Shown: piece by piece, positions 43,901 to 52,509 of the stretch
Layout of the letters: every line of letters begins with the position of its first letter
How positions within the stretch are numbered: the first letter of the stretch is position 1
Source: a bacterium
Lineage (GTDB): Bacteria > Acidobacteriota > Polarisedimenticolia > Polarisedimenticolales > Polarisedimenticolaceae
Assembly (NCBI GenBank): GCA_024226515.1
Contig: JAAELQ010000116.1
Span: forward strand, 186,001-250,000
Direction: 5' to 3'
Length of the DNA stretch: 64,000 bases
Made by a program: the position numbers and the translations under genes
The notes under the pieces: model-generated
The model's input: the letters and a program-made list of their open reading frames with translations, nothing else
What the model was told of the DNA's origin: nothing
Databases searched by the model: none

Positions 43901-46900
43901 GGCCGCGGACCAGGACGGCGATGCGGCATTCCTCGGCTTCTACTACGACAGCATCGGACGGGTCGTCAGCGATTCGTCCGCGCCGTCCGTCGCCGTCGAA
44001 TCTTGGTTCGAGGGATTCGAAGCGGTTGGAGACGCCGGCAACGACTGCACCGATGCCGATGAGCCGTGCGCGACGATCCAGCACGCGATCGATCAGGCCT
44101 GCGACGGCGACACGATCGAGATCGGTGAGGGCAGTTTCGCCGAGCGTCTCGACATCGACAAGCCGCTGACGCTGGCCTGCGCCCAGGCGGGCGTGCCGGG
44201 CACGGACGCCGGCCGCGATCCCGGCAACCCGGCCGTCGAGACCATCATCGACGGCAGCGGCAACGACGTCACGATCGACCTCACTTCGGGCGGCGTGACG
44301 ATCGACGGTTGCGACATCACGGGCGACGATAGTACCTACGCCGGTGTCCAGCTGTTCAACGACAGTGCCGACATCGTCGACGTGGACATCGTCAACAACC
44401 TGATCCACGAGATCCAGGCGATCAATCCGTCCGCGGGCTTCCAGCAAGCTCGCGCGTTCGGCATCTTCGGCGTCATGGGCAGTCCCGGTAGCCGCGACGA
44501 GCGGATTCGTGAGCTGACGATCCAGACCAATCGCATCTTCCTCATCGGCGACTCGGCGCCGGTCGTGGGGGGCAGCGGCGTTCACCTGAACAACGTCGAC
44601 GACGCCGGGGCCGGCTTCGGCGCCCTCATCACGAACAATGCGTTCGAGTCGATGTTCAACGGCGATCAGCCGAATCGCCTCGGCAGCGGCGTCGTGATCG
44701 AGGCTCGAGACGACACGGGCGCGCCCTCCGAGGGGGTGACGATCGGAAACAACAGCTACAGCTCGATGTTCTCCGGCGTCGCGGTCTACGCCACGGGTAG
44801 CTCGGTGGACGAGGCGCACGCCGACTTCAGCGCGGTCGCCTGCTTCGTCGTCAACATCGGCGACTCGACACTGCTCGGCGTGCCGCTGGCGGTGGTCAAC
44901 GAGGCGTTGCTGCTTCCGTACGCTAGAACGAGCCTGCCCACCGGCCTCGCCGCGCTGCCCGAGAGCGTCGCGTACTATCCGGCCATTTCGGTGGCGATCG
45001 GATCGTCCGATCCGGGCGCGATCATCGACGTCGTGGGCAGCTTCGTCGAGACCGGCATCTTCGTCGATCGACCCGTGACCCTGGCCGGAACCGGCTGTGG
45101 CGGCACGATCGTCGACGGCGGCGGGGTGGGGAACATCTTCACCCTGACCTCGGGCGACGTCCTGTTCAGCAACATGACGATCCGCAACGGCAGCCAGGGC
45201 GTGCGCTACGAGACCGCCACCCCGGTCAACAACACGGAGTTCAACGGGGTCTGCTTCCTCGATCACACCAGCCGTGCGATCGAGATTCACAACCCGGTCA
45301 CCGCGACCGACATGCGCGTCATCGGTTGTCAGTTCGACAACTCGGGCGTGGGCTCGGGCCACGGCATCCGTATGGCGTCGTCCTCGATCGTCGACGGGCT
45401 GTCGATTACCGGAACCTCGTTCAACGTCGGGTCGCTCGGGATCTACCAGGCCAACGACGGTGGCACGTCCACGCTGGCCAATCTGCACGTGGACAACTGC
45501 ACCTTCTCCGGCTACACCGACACCGCGGTGTTCGCCGAGGAGATCCGCGACTCGCTGATCGAGAACTCGCAGTTCACCGACAACGAGCGCGGCATCACGG
45601 TGTTCAAGGCCTACGTCAACGGCCCCGACGTGACGGGGTTCGTGGTTCGGGGCAACACGTTCACGAGCAACGTGGATACGGCGTTGATCATGTATGTGTC
45701 TCAGGGAACGTCGTCGGAGTTCACGTTCGAGGGCAACATCGTCAACGTCGACGCCTCGCTCATGAACCAGGACTGGGGTGTGATCGACGTGCGAGTGATC
45801 CCCGGACTGGCCTCTTCGAGCGCGCTGATCCGCGACAACCAGGTCACGTTCAGCGGTGCGTTCGGCGGGGGCGCCGTGACGGCGCATGCACTCAAACTGC
45901 GAGGTTCCAGCAACGCTCTCGTGACGGGCAACACGTTCGACGGTGGTGGGGTTCTCTCCACCGGTGGCATCCCGGGTACCTCCGGGATCTACATCCAGGC
46001 GGACGACGGGACGTTCGGGCCGATCGCGGCCGGGACGGTGATCGACGCCAACCTGAACACGATCGTCAACTTCGAGAACGGCGTCAGCGTCTACGGCCCG
46101 ACGACCCTGGTCGACTTCGGTGGCCTGGCCGCGGGCGTCGATCTCAACGTCAACTTCAACGACATCTCCAACAACTCCAACCTCGGATTCGAGAGCGGGG
46201 CGGGCGAGACGGCGGATGCCAACTGCAACTGGTGGGGTGACGCCGCGGGGCCGGGCCCCGGTCCGCTGCCGCAGAACGACACCACCGGCAACGTCGACAC
46301 CAGCGGCGTCCTGCTGGCCAACGACTTCGGCCTGGACACCGACACCGACACCTACGGCAGTTGCGTGGGCACGGTGCTGGCAACCCACCCCGGCGGCGTG
46401 CCGCAGGGCGACTGCGCACCCTCCGATCCGACGTCGAACCCCGGCGCGGTCGAGGTGTGCGACGGCGACGACAACGACTGTAACGACCTGGCGGACTTCG
46501 CGGACGCCCAGGGCGGCGAGCTCGACGTCGACGGCGACAACTACGTCGCCTGCCTGACCTACAACGACACGCAGGGCAACGACACGTTCGACGGCGGTAA
46601 TGACTGCGACGAGACCCGCACGGATGTCAATCCCGGCGAGGTCGAGCGCTGCGACGACACGCTGGTCGCCGCATCGCAGGTAGACCACGACTGCGATGGC
46701 GTCCTCGACGAGGCGCTGCCCGAGCCGGATCAGGACTGCGCGGCCGCGTCGGGCAACAACGCGTGCCAGATCGACCGTTGTGAGCCCGACGACACCTGCG
46801 CCTTCGACGCCAGCGGCAGCTGCGGCATCGCGGGGCGCGTGGAGTACAACCAGCTTCCGGACACACCGGACCCGGCCAAGCCCGTCGAGGGCGTGGTCGT

Positions 46901-47906
46901 GACCGTCACCGGAGACATCGGAGGCAACGACACGACCGACGTACTCGGCGACTACGCGATCGCTTCCGTTGCGGGCAACGTGACCGCAACGCCCGACAAG
47001 GCCGAGGATGCCAACGACCTCTTGTCGCTCTCGGGACAGGATTCGGCCGAGATCGCCAAGTATGCGGTGAATCTCGTGACGTTGTCCGCGCGACAGCTCG
47101 TCGCCGGCGATGTGTCGAACAACTCGAACGTGACCTCGTTCGATGCCTCCCTCGTGGCGCAGAAGGTCGTCAATCCGACGTTCGTCTTCCCCGTCGTCTC
47201 GGACACGGGCTCGGCGTGGGCCTTCTTCGACGCAACGGAGAGCTTCGCTCCGATCGGAGCGGACGAGAGCGGCGTCGACTTCGTCGGCGTGTTCTACGGC
47301 GACGTGACACTCAGTTGGGAGCCGTCGCCGCCGAGCGCGGCGGGCTTCAAGGTCGACCGCAACCGGGCGGTGACGGGGCGCGCCGCGGTGGACGACCTGT
47401 CGCGAGTCGGCACCGTTTCCACGCCGTACGGCGATCCGGTGCTACCCGACCTGACCCCGCGCGAGGAGCCTGCCGTGCTGTATCTGGCCGGTGCGCCGCG
47501 GCGGCTGGACGACGGACGAGTGGAGTACCTGCTGGGCCTGATGAACGCCGACGGCATCCAGGCCATCGACTTCAAGCTGGTCGGCAAGGGAGGAGCGAGC
47601 CTGGTCGGCGTTACGGCAACGGACATCGCGGCCGGCTATCAGGCGTTCAGCAACGACTCGTCCGGGGAGGCGGCGATCGCGATCTTCGGCGTCGAGCCGA
47701 TGGTCGGCACCGGCGAGTTCCTCTCGATCGTCGTCGCGGCCGACCACGTCGCGGCGGGCTTCCCGTTCAAGGTGCAAGTCGAGGCCAACGAGGGCCTGAT
47801 TCCGGTGGTCATCGATTGGGAGGCGCCCACCGGAGCCGGGCCCCCGATCGAAGGCGACCCGATCTACCACCTGCAGGCCAACCCTTCGGGACCGTCGGAG
47901 CGCTGA
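40911..47906 (+). CDS. Giant secreted protein: LamG-like, cohesin-like, MopE repeats, beta-helix, dockerin-like
   Basis: At 2,331 residues this is the largest gene. After a signal peptide (QAILCLAMLALALFLPVQARA) come a concanavalin-like domain (38-305), two cohesin-like domains (about 310-440 and 441-568; SLMSFDLTLVFDPAVLSFDS), a block of MopE repeats (571-763), a second concanavalin-like domain (765-1040), a long beta-helix (1045-1805; CATIQHAIDQACDGDTIEIG), more MopE motifs, a carboxypeptidase-regulatory-like domain and a dockerin-like loop (DVSNNSNVTSFDASLVAQKV, near 2060). It ends in a cohesin-like domain (LLGLMNADGIQAIDFKLVGK). It parallels the gene at 35940 from the beta-helix on, so the two arose by duplication. 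Confidence 0.82.
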   Translation: MDCNVTGFRPSTLQAILCLAMLALALFLPVQARAASTTDFEPAGFVAGSSVQAHAPDGTIISPIVSGTNPDAQAWSVRDVATDEEVVDISGTDPPHGKVWRLSDLGDTGNLQTRPHSPNSGEFHGETGAIDDFGTQSVTRSVFYGAFDFRSVTGAAQPGLEMNVSAACGDDCRHGFVRIIDDGGGFDLGFFDTGDNSGGGSCSSFDFSVIDLNLSYGDWHTLGIEIQFVDGFGPGGFGAEGNDVVNVWVDGAIVHSGTSWETCYAYVGSGDPRGVDRLQFYRNSTGQSTAGGGLYYDNVVVTDTAPAQTGLTLADATACEPPATAAVDVFVDTDGDPLDSLVGRVTFNAAELSFVGAVLTDFSAADYTLSAGETSPGVVDFTMADTGSPGTPAADEAVATLVFDVIGGSNPRTIAWDGGSTSLNGGAAGTLDDGSISTGPADVEISLPTDLSAAPGTTASVPVFASPADSLMSFDLTLVFDPAVLSFDSLDLVGLVTDGWTPTTFSPHAGQLRISLFDADAIPGGTGAAQIATLNFDVIGSLADVSPLSLVRAESDDGVSVCAAGGALEVCADADGDGATACPTDPEDCNDANSAQFPGNPEVCDGLDNDCNGSADFDAFSEADADLDGVRTCQNDCDDNDANNYPGNPEVCDGQDNDCSGLADFDAFSEADADLDGVRTCQNDCDDNDANNYPGNPEVCDGQDNDCNALADFDAFGETDTDGDLFRTCEGDCDDNELLAFPGNPEVCGDGVDNNCDGSTDSGTRYVSSGGSDLSPLVPPPGGQLGFSGGSQAGATNNDVGFDNTANPVGLALNLLPGDESVTDRDAFAGLRSWRYSRGYGSPGPGTPFSPTQATTVGLPGTGDVDTVKVSFAFKPVDAAGDGSTQNVYDGTTAGDDRTGGHIYLTSTPSGVDLHMFTLADLGDPDSFLPVDLVTGLDPTLWHTVEMTTVHGAGGDATLTLTTYVIDGVNYGSFMPWPDQWRVLKGFTPPEANAVKWAADQDGDAAFLGFYYDSIGRVVSDSSAPSVAVESWFEGFEAVGDAGNDCTDADEPCATIQHAIDQACDGDTIEIGEGSFAERLDIDKPLTLACAQAGVPGTDAGRDPGNPAVETIIDGSGNDVTIDLTSGGVTIDGCDITGDDSTYAGVQLFNDSADIVDVDIVNNLIHEIQAINPSAGFQQARAFGIFGVMGSPGSRDERIRELTIQTNRIFLIGDSAPVVGGSGVHLNNVDDAGAGFGALITNNAFESMFNGDQPNRLGSGVVIEARDDTGAPSEGVTIGNNSYSSMFSGVAVYATGSSVDEAHADFSAVACFVVNIGDSTLLGVPLAVVNEALLLPYARTSLPTGLAALPESVAYYPAISVAIGSSDPGAIIDVVGSFVETGIFVDRPVTLAGTGCGGTIVDGGGVGNIFTLTSGDVLFSNMTIRNGSQGVRYETATPVNNTEFNGVCFLDHTSRAIEIHNPVTATDMRVIGCQFDNSGVGSGHGIRMASSSIVDGLSITGTSFNVGSLGIYQANDGGTSTLANLHVDNCTFSGYTDTAVFAEEIRDSLIENSQFTDNERGITVFKAYVNGPDVTGFVVRGNTFTSNVDTALIMYVSQGTSSEFTFEGNIVNVDASLMNQDWGVIDVRVIPGLASSSALIRDNQVTFSGAFGGGAVTAHALKLRGSSNALVTGNTFDGGGVLSTGGIPGTSGIYIQADDGTFGPIAAGTVIDANLNTIVNFENGVSVYGPTTLVDFGGLAAGVDLNVNFNDISNNSNLGFESGAGETADANCNWWGDAAGPGPGPLPQNDTTGNVDTSGVLLANDFGLDTDTDTYGSCVGTVLATHPGGVPQGDCAPSDPTSNPGAVEVCDGDDNDCNDLADFADAQGGELDVDGDNYVACLTYNDTQGNDTFDGGNDCDETRTDVNPGEVERCDDTLVAASQVDHDCDGVLDEALPEPDQDCAAASGNNACQIDRCEPDDTCAFDASGSCGIAGRVEYNQLPDTPDPAKPVEGVVVTVTGDIGGNDTTDVLGDYAIASVAGNVTATPDKAEDANDLLSLSGQDSAEIAKYAVNLVTLSARQLVAGDVSNNSNVTSFDASLVAQKVVNPTFVFPVVSDTGSAWAFFDATESFAPIGADESGVDFVGVFYGDVTLSWEPSPPSAAGFKVDRNRAVTGRAAVDDLSRVGTVSTPYGDPVLPDLTPREEPAVLYLAGAPRRLDDGRVEYLLGLMNADGIQAIDFKLVGKGGASLVGVTATDIAAGYQAFSNDSSGEAAIAIFGVEPMVGTGEFLSIVVAADHVAAGFPFKVQVEANEGLIPVVIDWEAPTGAGPPIEGDPIYHLQANPSGPSER
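42701..43152 (+). repeat. 144-bp tandem repeat (MopE units) in the 40911 gene
   Basis: Three full units start at 42701, 42845 and 42989, with a partial fourth at 43133, all at an exact 144-bp (48-residue) period beginning CCCGGGCAAC. Units 1 and 2 are near identical, indicating recent duplication; unit 3 has diverged. Each encodes PGNPEVCDG-DNDC-...-CDDNDANNY. Confidence 0.85.
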
Positions 47907-47919
47907 TTCGACGACAAGA

Positions 47920-47955
47920 GGGCCGGATCCGTTGCGAACGCGCCGGATCCGGCCC
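47920..47955 (+). terminator. Perfect 11-bp inverted repeat between giant genes
   Basis: GGGCCGGATCC (47920-47930) pairs with GGATCCGGCCC (47945-47955) around a 14-base loop, between the stop at 47906 and the ATG at 47991. There is no T-tract, so it may be an attenuator or mRNA-processing hairpin rather than a full terminator. Confidence 0.5.
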
Positions 47956-47990
47956 AGACCAACGGCATCGACAACTTGGGGGCGAGAGCC

Positions 47991-50900
47991 ATGAGACCGA
48001 CAACAACACTGAAGACGTTGGTGCTTGCAATTCTCTTCGCGATCTCGGCCTCATCCGTCTCGAGCGCGAGCTCGGTCTCGTTGACCGAAGCGACGACCTG
48101 CGAGCCGCCCAGTGACGGTTCGCTCGTCGTACTGGTCGATACCGACGGAGCTCCGTTGGCCTCGCTCGATGCCCAGTTCACTTTCGACGACGACAACCTG
48201 ACGCTGATCGGCGTCTTCAGGGCCGCTTTCTCGCTGGGCGACTACCAACTCTTCTGGAACGTCATGGAGAACGCATCGGCGCCGGACGTGCTGGACATCT
48301 CCTTGTTTACCGGGGCGCCCGCCGTGCCCCAGCCCGACGACGAGTTGCTGTGGATCGTGTTCGAGGTGACGGGGCCGGCCGGCGTGTATCCGGTCGAATG
48401 GGTGCAGCTCGAGACGATGATCGACGACGTCCAGCCCGCGGTCTTCGTCGACGGCTCGATCGAGAGCGGGGCGGCCGACGTTGCGATCTTCATGCCCGAT
48501 GACGCCAGCGGTGCGCCGGGAACGACCGAGGTGGTCGGGATCTTCGCCGCACCCGGCGACGAGTTGAGTTCGTTCGACCTCACCGTGGAGTACGACCCCG
48601 AGGTCATCGACGCGCTGTCCGTCGATACCTCCGGGTTGGTCACCGAGGAGTTCACGCTGACCCTCAACGAACCGGCGCCCGGCACGTTGATGATCTCGCT
48701 GTTCAAGCCGTCCGACGAACCGATCCCGACCGGAAGCGGAACCGTGGTCATCGCGAACATCGAGTTCGACGTCGTGGGCATGCTCGGCGACGAGTCGCCG
48801 CTGAGGTTGAGCCGTGCGCTCAGCGACGATGACGTGACCTCCTGCGCCGACGACGGGTATTTCGTGATCTGCCCCGACATTGATGGCGACGGTGCGACCG
48901 CATGCCCGGAGGACCCCGAGGATTGCGACGACGGCGATCCCGATATCTACTCCGGGGCCCCGGAGATCTGCGACGGAAAGGACAATCAGTGTCCCGGCGA
49001 TCCCGGATTCGGGTTGGTCGACGAGGGGTTCGACCCGGACGGCGACGATCTCGCCACGTGCATCGACAACTGCCCCGTCGATTCCAACCCGGGGCAGGAA
49101 GATGGCGACACGGACCTGATCGGCGACGCATGCGACAACTGTCCGGACGTTGCCAACAACGACCAGTCCGACGGCGACGGGGACGGCTTTGGCGACCTGT
49201 GCGACGTGTGTCCCGACGACGCCAACAACGAGCTGGCCGACGTCGTGATCGGCATGCCGCCGGATGCCTCCGCTGCCCCCGGCACGCTGGTCGACATCCT
49301 GGTGTTCGCCGACCCGGCCGACGATCTCAGCTCGTTCGACATCCTGATCGAGTTCGACGACAGCGTGATTCAACTGGTCAGCGTTCAGACGACCACCGTC
49401 ACGCAGGAGTTCACGCTGCTGACGTCCACGCCGGCCGCGAACCAGGTCGATATCTCCATGTTCAAGCCCAGCATGGATCCCATCCCGCCGGGCACCGGCG
49501 CGGCGGAGATCGCTACCCTGACGTTCCTGGTCGTCGGAGCTCTCGGCGATCAGTCCGTCCTGGACGTGATCGACCCGTTGAGCGACGACGATGTGACACC
49601 GTGCGCGGACGACGGTCTGTTCGAGATCTGCCCCGACACCGACGGCGACGGCGTGACGGCCTGTCCGGCCGATCCGCAGGATTGCGACGACAGCGACCCG
49701 GATATCTTCCCCGGAGCCCCGGAGATCTGCGACGGGAAGGACAATCAATGCCCGGGGGACGTCGGCTACGGCCTGGTGGACAACGACGACCCGGGACTCG
49801 ATCCCACGCCGCCGCAGGAAGCCGGCGACAGCCTGCAAGTCGACAAAGCCGGGCCGGTCGCCGAGTTGACCTGGAGCGACGATGGCCTGGACGGCGGCTT
49901 CCGTCTGTACCGCGGTTTCATCGATCCGGAATCGCTTTTCGCCTACAACCACGTCAGCCTGGGGGGACTGCTCGCGACACCGGCGGCTAGCGACTCCGAC
50001 GTCCCGCTCTCGGCGCGGACGTTCTATTACCTCGTTTCGCGCGTGACCTGTTTCGAATCCGGTCTGGGGACGGACAGCTCCGGCACGCCGCGACCGAACG
50101 ACGACCCGGCACCGAGTAGCGGCGCAGACGCCGACGGTGACGGAGTCGTCGAAGCCCTCGATAACTGTCCCGGCGAATCGAATCCGGCTCAGGGCGACGT
50201 CGACAACGACGACAACGGCGACCTGTGCGACAACTGCCCCGTCTCGCGCAATCCGACCCAGGTCGACACGGACGGGGACGGGATGGGCGACTTCTGCGAT
50301 CCGGACAGCGATGAGGACGGAGTGCCGGACGTCGGCGACAACTGCCCATCCGTTGCGAACGCCGGCCAGGCGGACACCGACGGCGACGGGTTGGGTGATC
50401 TGTGCGACATCGACGATGACGGCGATACGATCATCGACTCGCTTGATCCGTGTCCACTCGATTGGTTGAACGATAGCGACGGCGACGGCGAATGTGCGGA
50501 TGTCGACAACTGCCCGACCGAACCCAATCCGGGGCAGGAGAACTCCGACACGGACGAGCTTGGTGATGCGTGCGACAACTGCCCGCTCAACGACAACCCG
50601 CCACAGCAAGACGGCGACGGCGACGGAGTCGGCGACGCCTGCGACGATTGTCCGAGCGACGCACAGAACGATATCGACACGGACGGCGTCTGTGGTGACG
50701 TCGATAACTGCCCGGGCGATGCCAATCCTCTGCAAGAGAACGATGACGGAGACGCTGCGGGCAACGCGTGCGACGTCTGCCCCGACGATGCGGACGACGA
50801 CATCGATGTCGACGGCCATTGCGCCGACTCGGACAACTGTCCCGCGACATCCAACCCGCTTCAGGGAGACGGTGACGGCGATCTGCTGGGCGATGTTTGC

Positions 50901-51653
50901 GACAATTGTCCCGCGGTGCCCAACCCACTGCAGGAAGATGCGGACGGCGACGGCACGGGCGACGCGTGTGACAACTGCGCGGCGGCGAACCCGCTGCAAA
51001 CCGACACGGATGGCGACGGCCTCGGCGACGACGAGGTCGTGGTCGAGTTCGGCACCACCATGCGCTACCTGGCCAACCTGTCGGATCCCGGCATCGGGGC
51101 GACATGGATCCTGCCCGGGTTCAATGACGCCTCCTGGACTCCAGGTGCCTATGGCGTGGGTTACGATTGGGTCGGCGACGCACAGGACTTGATTGCGACG
51201 CCTACGCCCGACGACGCGCGGTCGGTGTTTACGCGTGCCGAGTTCCATGTCGACGACGCGTCATCGATCGTCAGCATTCTGGTCGGCGTCGACTACGACG
51301 ATGCGTTCGGCCTCTGGGTCAACGGCACGCAGGTCGCGGCGTCCTCGAACTTCCCCGGTCCGGCCGAGTGGGACACGTTGCCGGCGCCCGGTCACGAGTC
51401 GAGCAACGCCGCCGTGCCGGACTACACGCCATACATCGATGTGACGAGCCTCGCGTTGCCCGCTCTGCAAACGGGCAATAACGTGCTGGCAGCGGGAGTG
51501 TGGAACATCGAGAATTCGACCGATCTGGTTCTTGTTCCGCGCGTCATTGTGGTGAGCGAGGGCGCCTGCGATAATTGCCCGCTCGTCGGCAACGCGGACC
51601 AGACGGATTCGGACGGCGATGGACTCGGCGACGCGTGCGATGCAACGCCCTGA
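47991..51653 (+). CDS. Secreted protein with three cohesin-like domains and thrombospondin type 3 repeats
   Basis: The 1,220-residue protein has a signal peptide ([20 protein letters not shown]), cohesin-like domains at about 22-160, 162-294 ([20 protein letters not shown]) and 414-547 ([20 protein letters not shown]), MopE motifs after the second and third, thrombospondin type 3 repeats (345-410), an FnIII-like module (607-703; [20 protein letters not shown]), a long run of type 3 repeats (710-1014; [20 protein letters not shown]) and a beta-sandwich domain (1014-1189), closed by one more type 3 repeat. The Asp-rich repeats bind calcium in animal thrombospondin. The ATG at 47991 is preferred over TTG 47976. 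Confidence 0.82.
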   Translation: MRPTTTLKTLVLAILFAISASSVSSASSVSLTEATTCEPPSDGSLVVLVDTDGAPLASLDAQFTFDDDNLTLIGVFRAAFSLGDYQLFWNVMENASAPDVLDISLFTGAPAVPQPDDELLWIVFEVTGPAGVYPVEWVQLETMIDDVQPAVFVDGSIESGAADVAIFMPDDASGAPGTTEVVGIFAAPGDELSSFDLTVEYDPEVIDALSVDTSGLVTEEFTLTLNEPAPGTLMISLFKPSDEPIPTGSGTVVIANIEFDVVGMLGDESPLRLSRALSDDDVTSCADDGYFVICPDIDGDGATACPEDPEDCDDGDPDIYSGAPEICDGKDNQCPGDPGFGLVDEGFDPDGDDLATCIDNCPVDSNPGQEDGDTDLIGDACDNCPDVANNDQSDGDGDGFGDLCDVCPDDANNELADVVIGMPPDASAAPGTLVDILVFADPADDLSSFDILIEFDDSVIQLVSVQTTTVTQEFTLLTSTPAANQVDISMFKPSMDPIPPGTGAAEIATLTFLVVGALGDQSVLDVIDPLSDDDVTPCADDGLFEICPDTDGDGVTACPADPQDCDDSDPDIFPGAPEICDGKDNQCPGDVGYGLVDNDDPGLDPTPPQEAGDSLQVDKAGPVAELTWSDDGLDGGFRLYRGFIDPESLFAYNHVSLGGLLATPAASDSDVPLSARTFYYLVSRVTCFESGLGTDSSGTPRPNDDPAPSSGADADGDGVVEALDNCPGESNPAQGDVDNDDNGDLCDNCPVSRNPTQVDTDGDGMGDFCDPDSDEDGVPDVGDNCPSVANAGQADTDGDGLGDLCDIDDDGDTIIDSLDPCPLDWLNDSDGDGECADVDNCPTEPNPGQENSDTDELGDACDNCPLNDNPPQQDGDGDGVGDACDDCPSDAQNDIDTDGVCGDVDNCPGDANPLQENDDGDAAGNACDVCPDDADDDIDVDGHCADSDNCPATSNPLQGDGDGDLLGDVCDNCPAVPNPLQEDADGDGTGDACDNCAAANPLQTDTDGDGLGDDEVVVEFGTTMRYLANLSDPGIGATWILPGFNDASWTPGAYGVGYDWVGDAQDLIATPTPDDARSVFTRAEFHVDDASSIVSILVGVDYDDAFGLWVNGTQVAASSNFPGPAEWDTLPAPGHESSNAAVPDYTPYIDVTSLALPALQTGNNVLAAGVWNIENSTDLVLVPRVIVVSEGACDNCPLVGNADQTDSDGDGLGDACDATP
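50113..51035 (+). repeat. Thrombospondin type 3 repeat array (coding)
   Basis: About a dozen Asp-rich units of the form DNCP...N..Q.D.D.DG.GDACD lie in tandem inside the 47991 gene, with degenerate DNA identity. They are not CRISPR or non-coding repeats. Confidence 0.8.
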
Positions 51654-51736
51654 TCCCGTCCAACGTGGTGCGCAGATTGTGGCTGGTGCGCGAAGTGAGC
51701 GCGGCCGCGGCGTTCTCCCGACGGCGTTGTTTGCGA

Positions 51737-52462
51737 TCAGAAAGCGTGCTTGAGGTCGTGGCGTTGGTTTCGGCCCACCGCGGGGGTGATCCAGCGGCGG
51801 CGGTAGATCTTCATCCAGCCCTCGGGCATGGAGATGCGCCACGGGAACCGTCGTTTGGCCAGCACGTCCGTCCAGCTCCACGGAGCGCGGGTCAGGCCGA
51901 CGCGCATTGCGGGTGTCGTCGGGTCGTTCCTTCGCTCGGTGACGTGCTTGATGAAGTTGCGCCAGACCGCCATCAGCGGGACCCGCTCGCGTGACGCCCG
52001 CAGGTCGTTTCCAGGTCCACGGGCGGGGTTGGGATAGACGCGGTGCACGACGTCCCGGGTCGAGCGTGTGATGCGTCGATAGGCCGGATGGTCGTCGCTC
52101 GCGATCCGAACTCCACCGGGGCAGACCCTCCGCAAAACACCCAGACCCCTCGACGTCGAACGCACGTAGGACGTCGGCGGCGGAGCCGGTGGAGCGGCAA
52201 CGGGCGAGCGCCGCAGCTTGCTGCGTCGGCCGGCACGCCGATGCGGTGCGGGGTCGAACGAGTAAACGAACCAGGACTGCGCACCCACGGCCGTGCCGAT
52301 GCCGAGCCGGTCGTCCTTACGGACGGCACCAGCTCGGGGCGCTTCAAGGTAGTAGGAGAAAGCAAAGCTCTGCCGCGAGAAACCTCTCCTGCAGAGCTTG
52401 CAGCGGTAGCGCGGGACCCTGCGCAGAGGGCCGCTGTGCCGCCCGAAAAGCCCCGAGATTCG
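51737..52462 (-). pseudogene. Decayed IS1-like (zinc-ribbon, DDE) transposase
   Basis: One frame stays open from 52462 to 51737 without a proper start codon and is preceded by a stop at 52463-52465. It has a zinc-ribbon-like piece (RYRCKLCRRGFSRQSFAFSY), GIGTAVGAQSWFVYSFDPAP, a catalytic-type SDDHPAY and an intact C-terminus (AVWRNFIKHVTERRNDPTTP, KIYRRRWITPAVGRN). Compared with related transposases as I recall them, segments are missing after FSYYL and before LMAVWRNF. No terminal inverted repeats are seen. It lies between the two secreted-protein clusters. Confidence 0.7.
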
Positions 52463-52509
52463 TCATGGTCGGCACAGCTACAGCAACACTCTGCGCACCA
52501 CGTTGGGGG

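Noticed and set aside
43458..46688. Antisense open frame of more than 1,000 residues
   Set aside because: It lies opposite the 40911 giant gene, has no domain or signal, and is a common effect of high GC content at third codon positions.
50113..51035. CRISPR array suggested by regular repeats
   Set aside because: The repeats encode an in-frame calcium-binding protein and there are no cas genes.
48051..51248. Antisense open frame of 1,065 residues
   Set aside because: It is the shadow of the Asp-rich repeat gene; the product is repetitive VAV/RV composition with no family.
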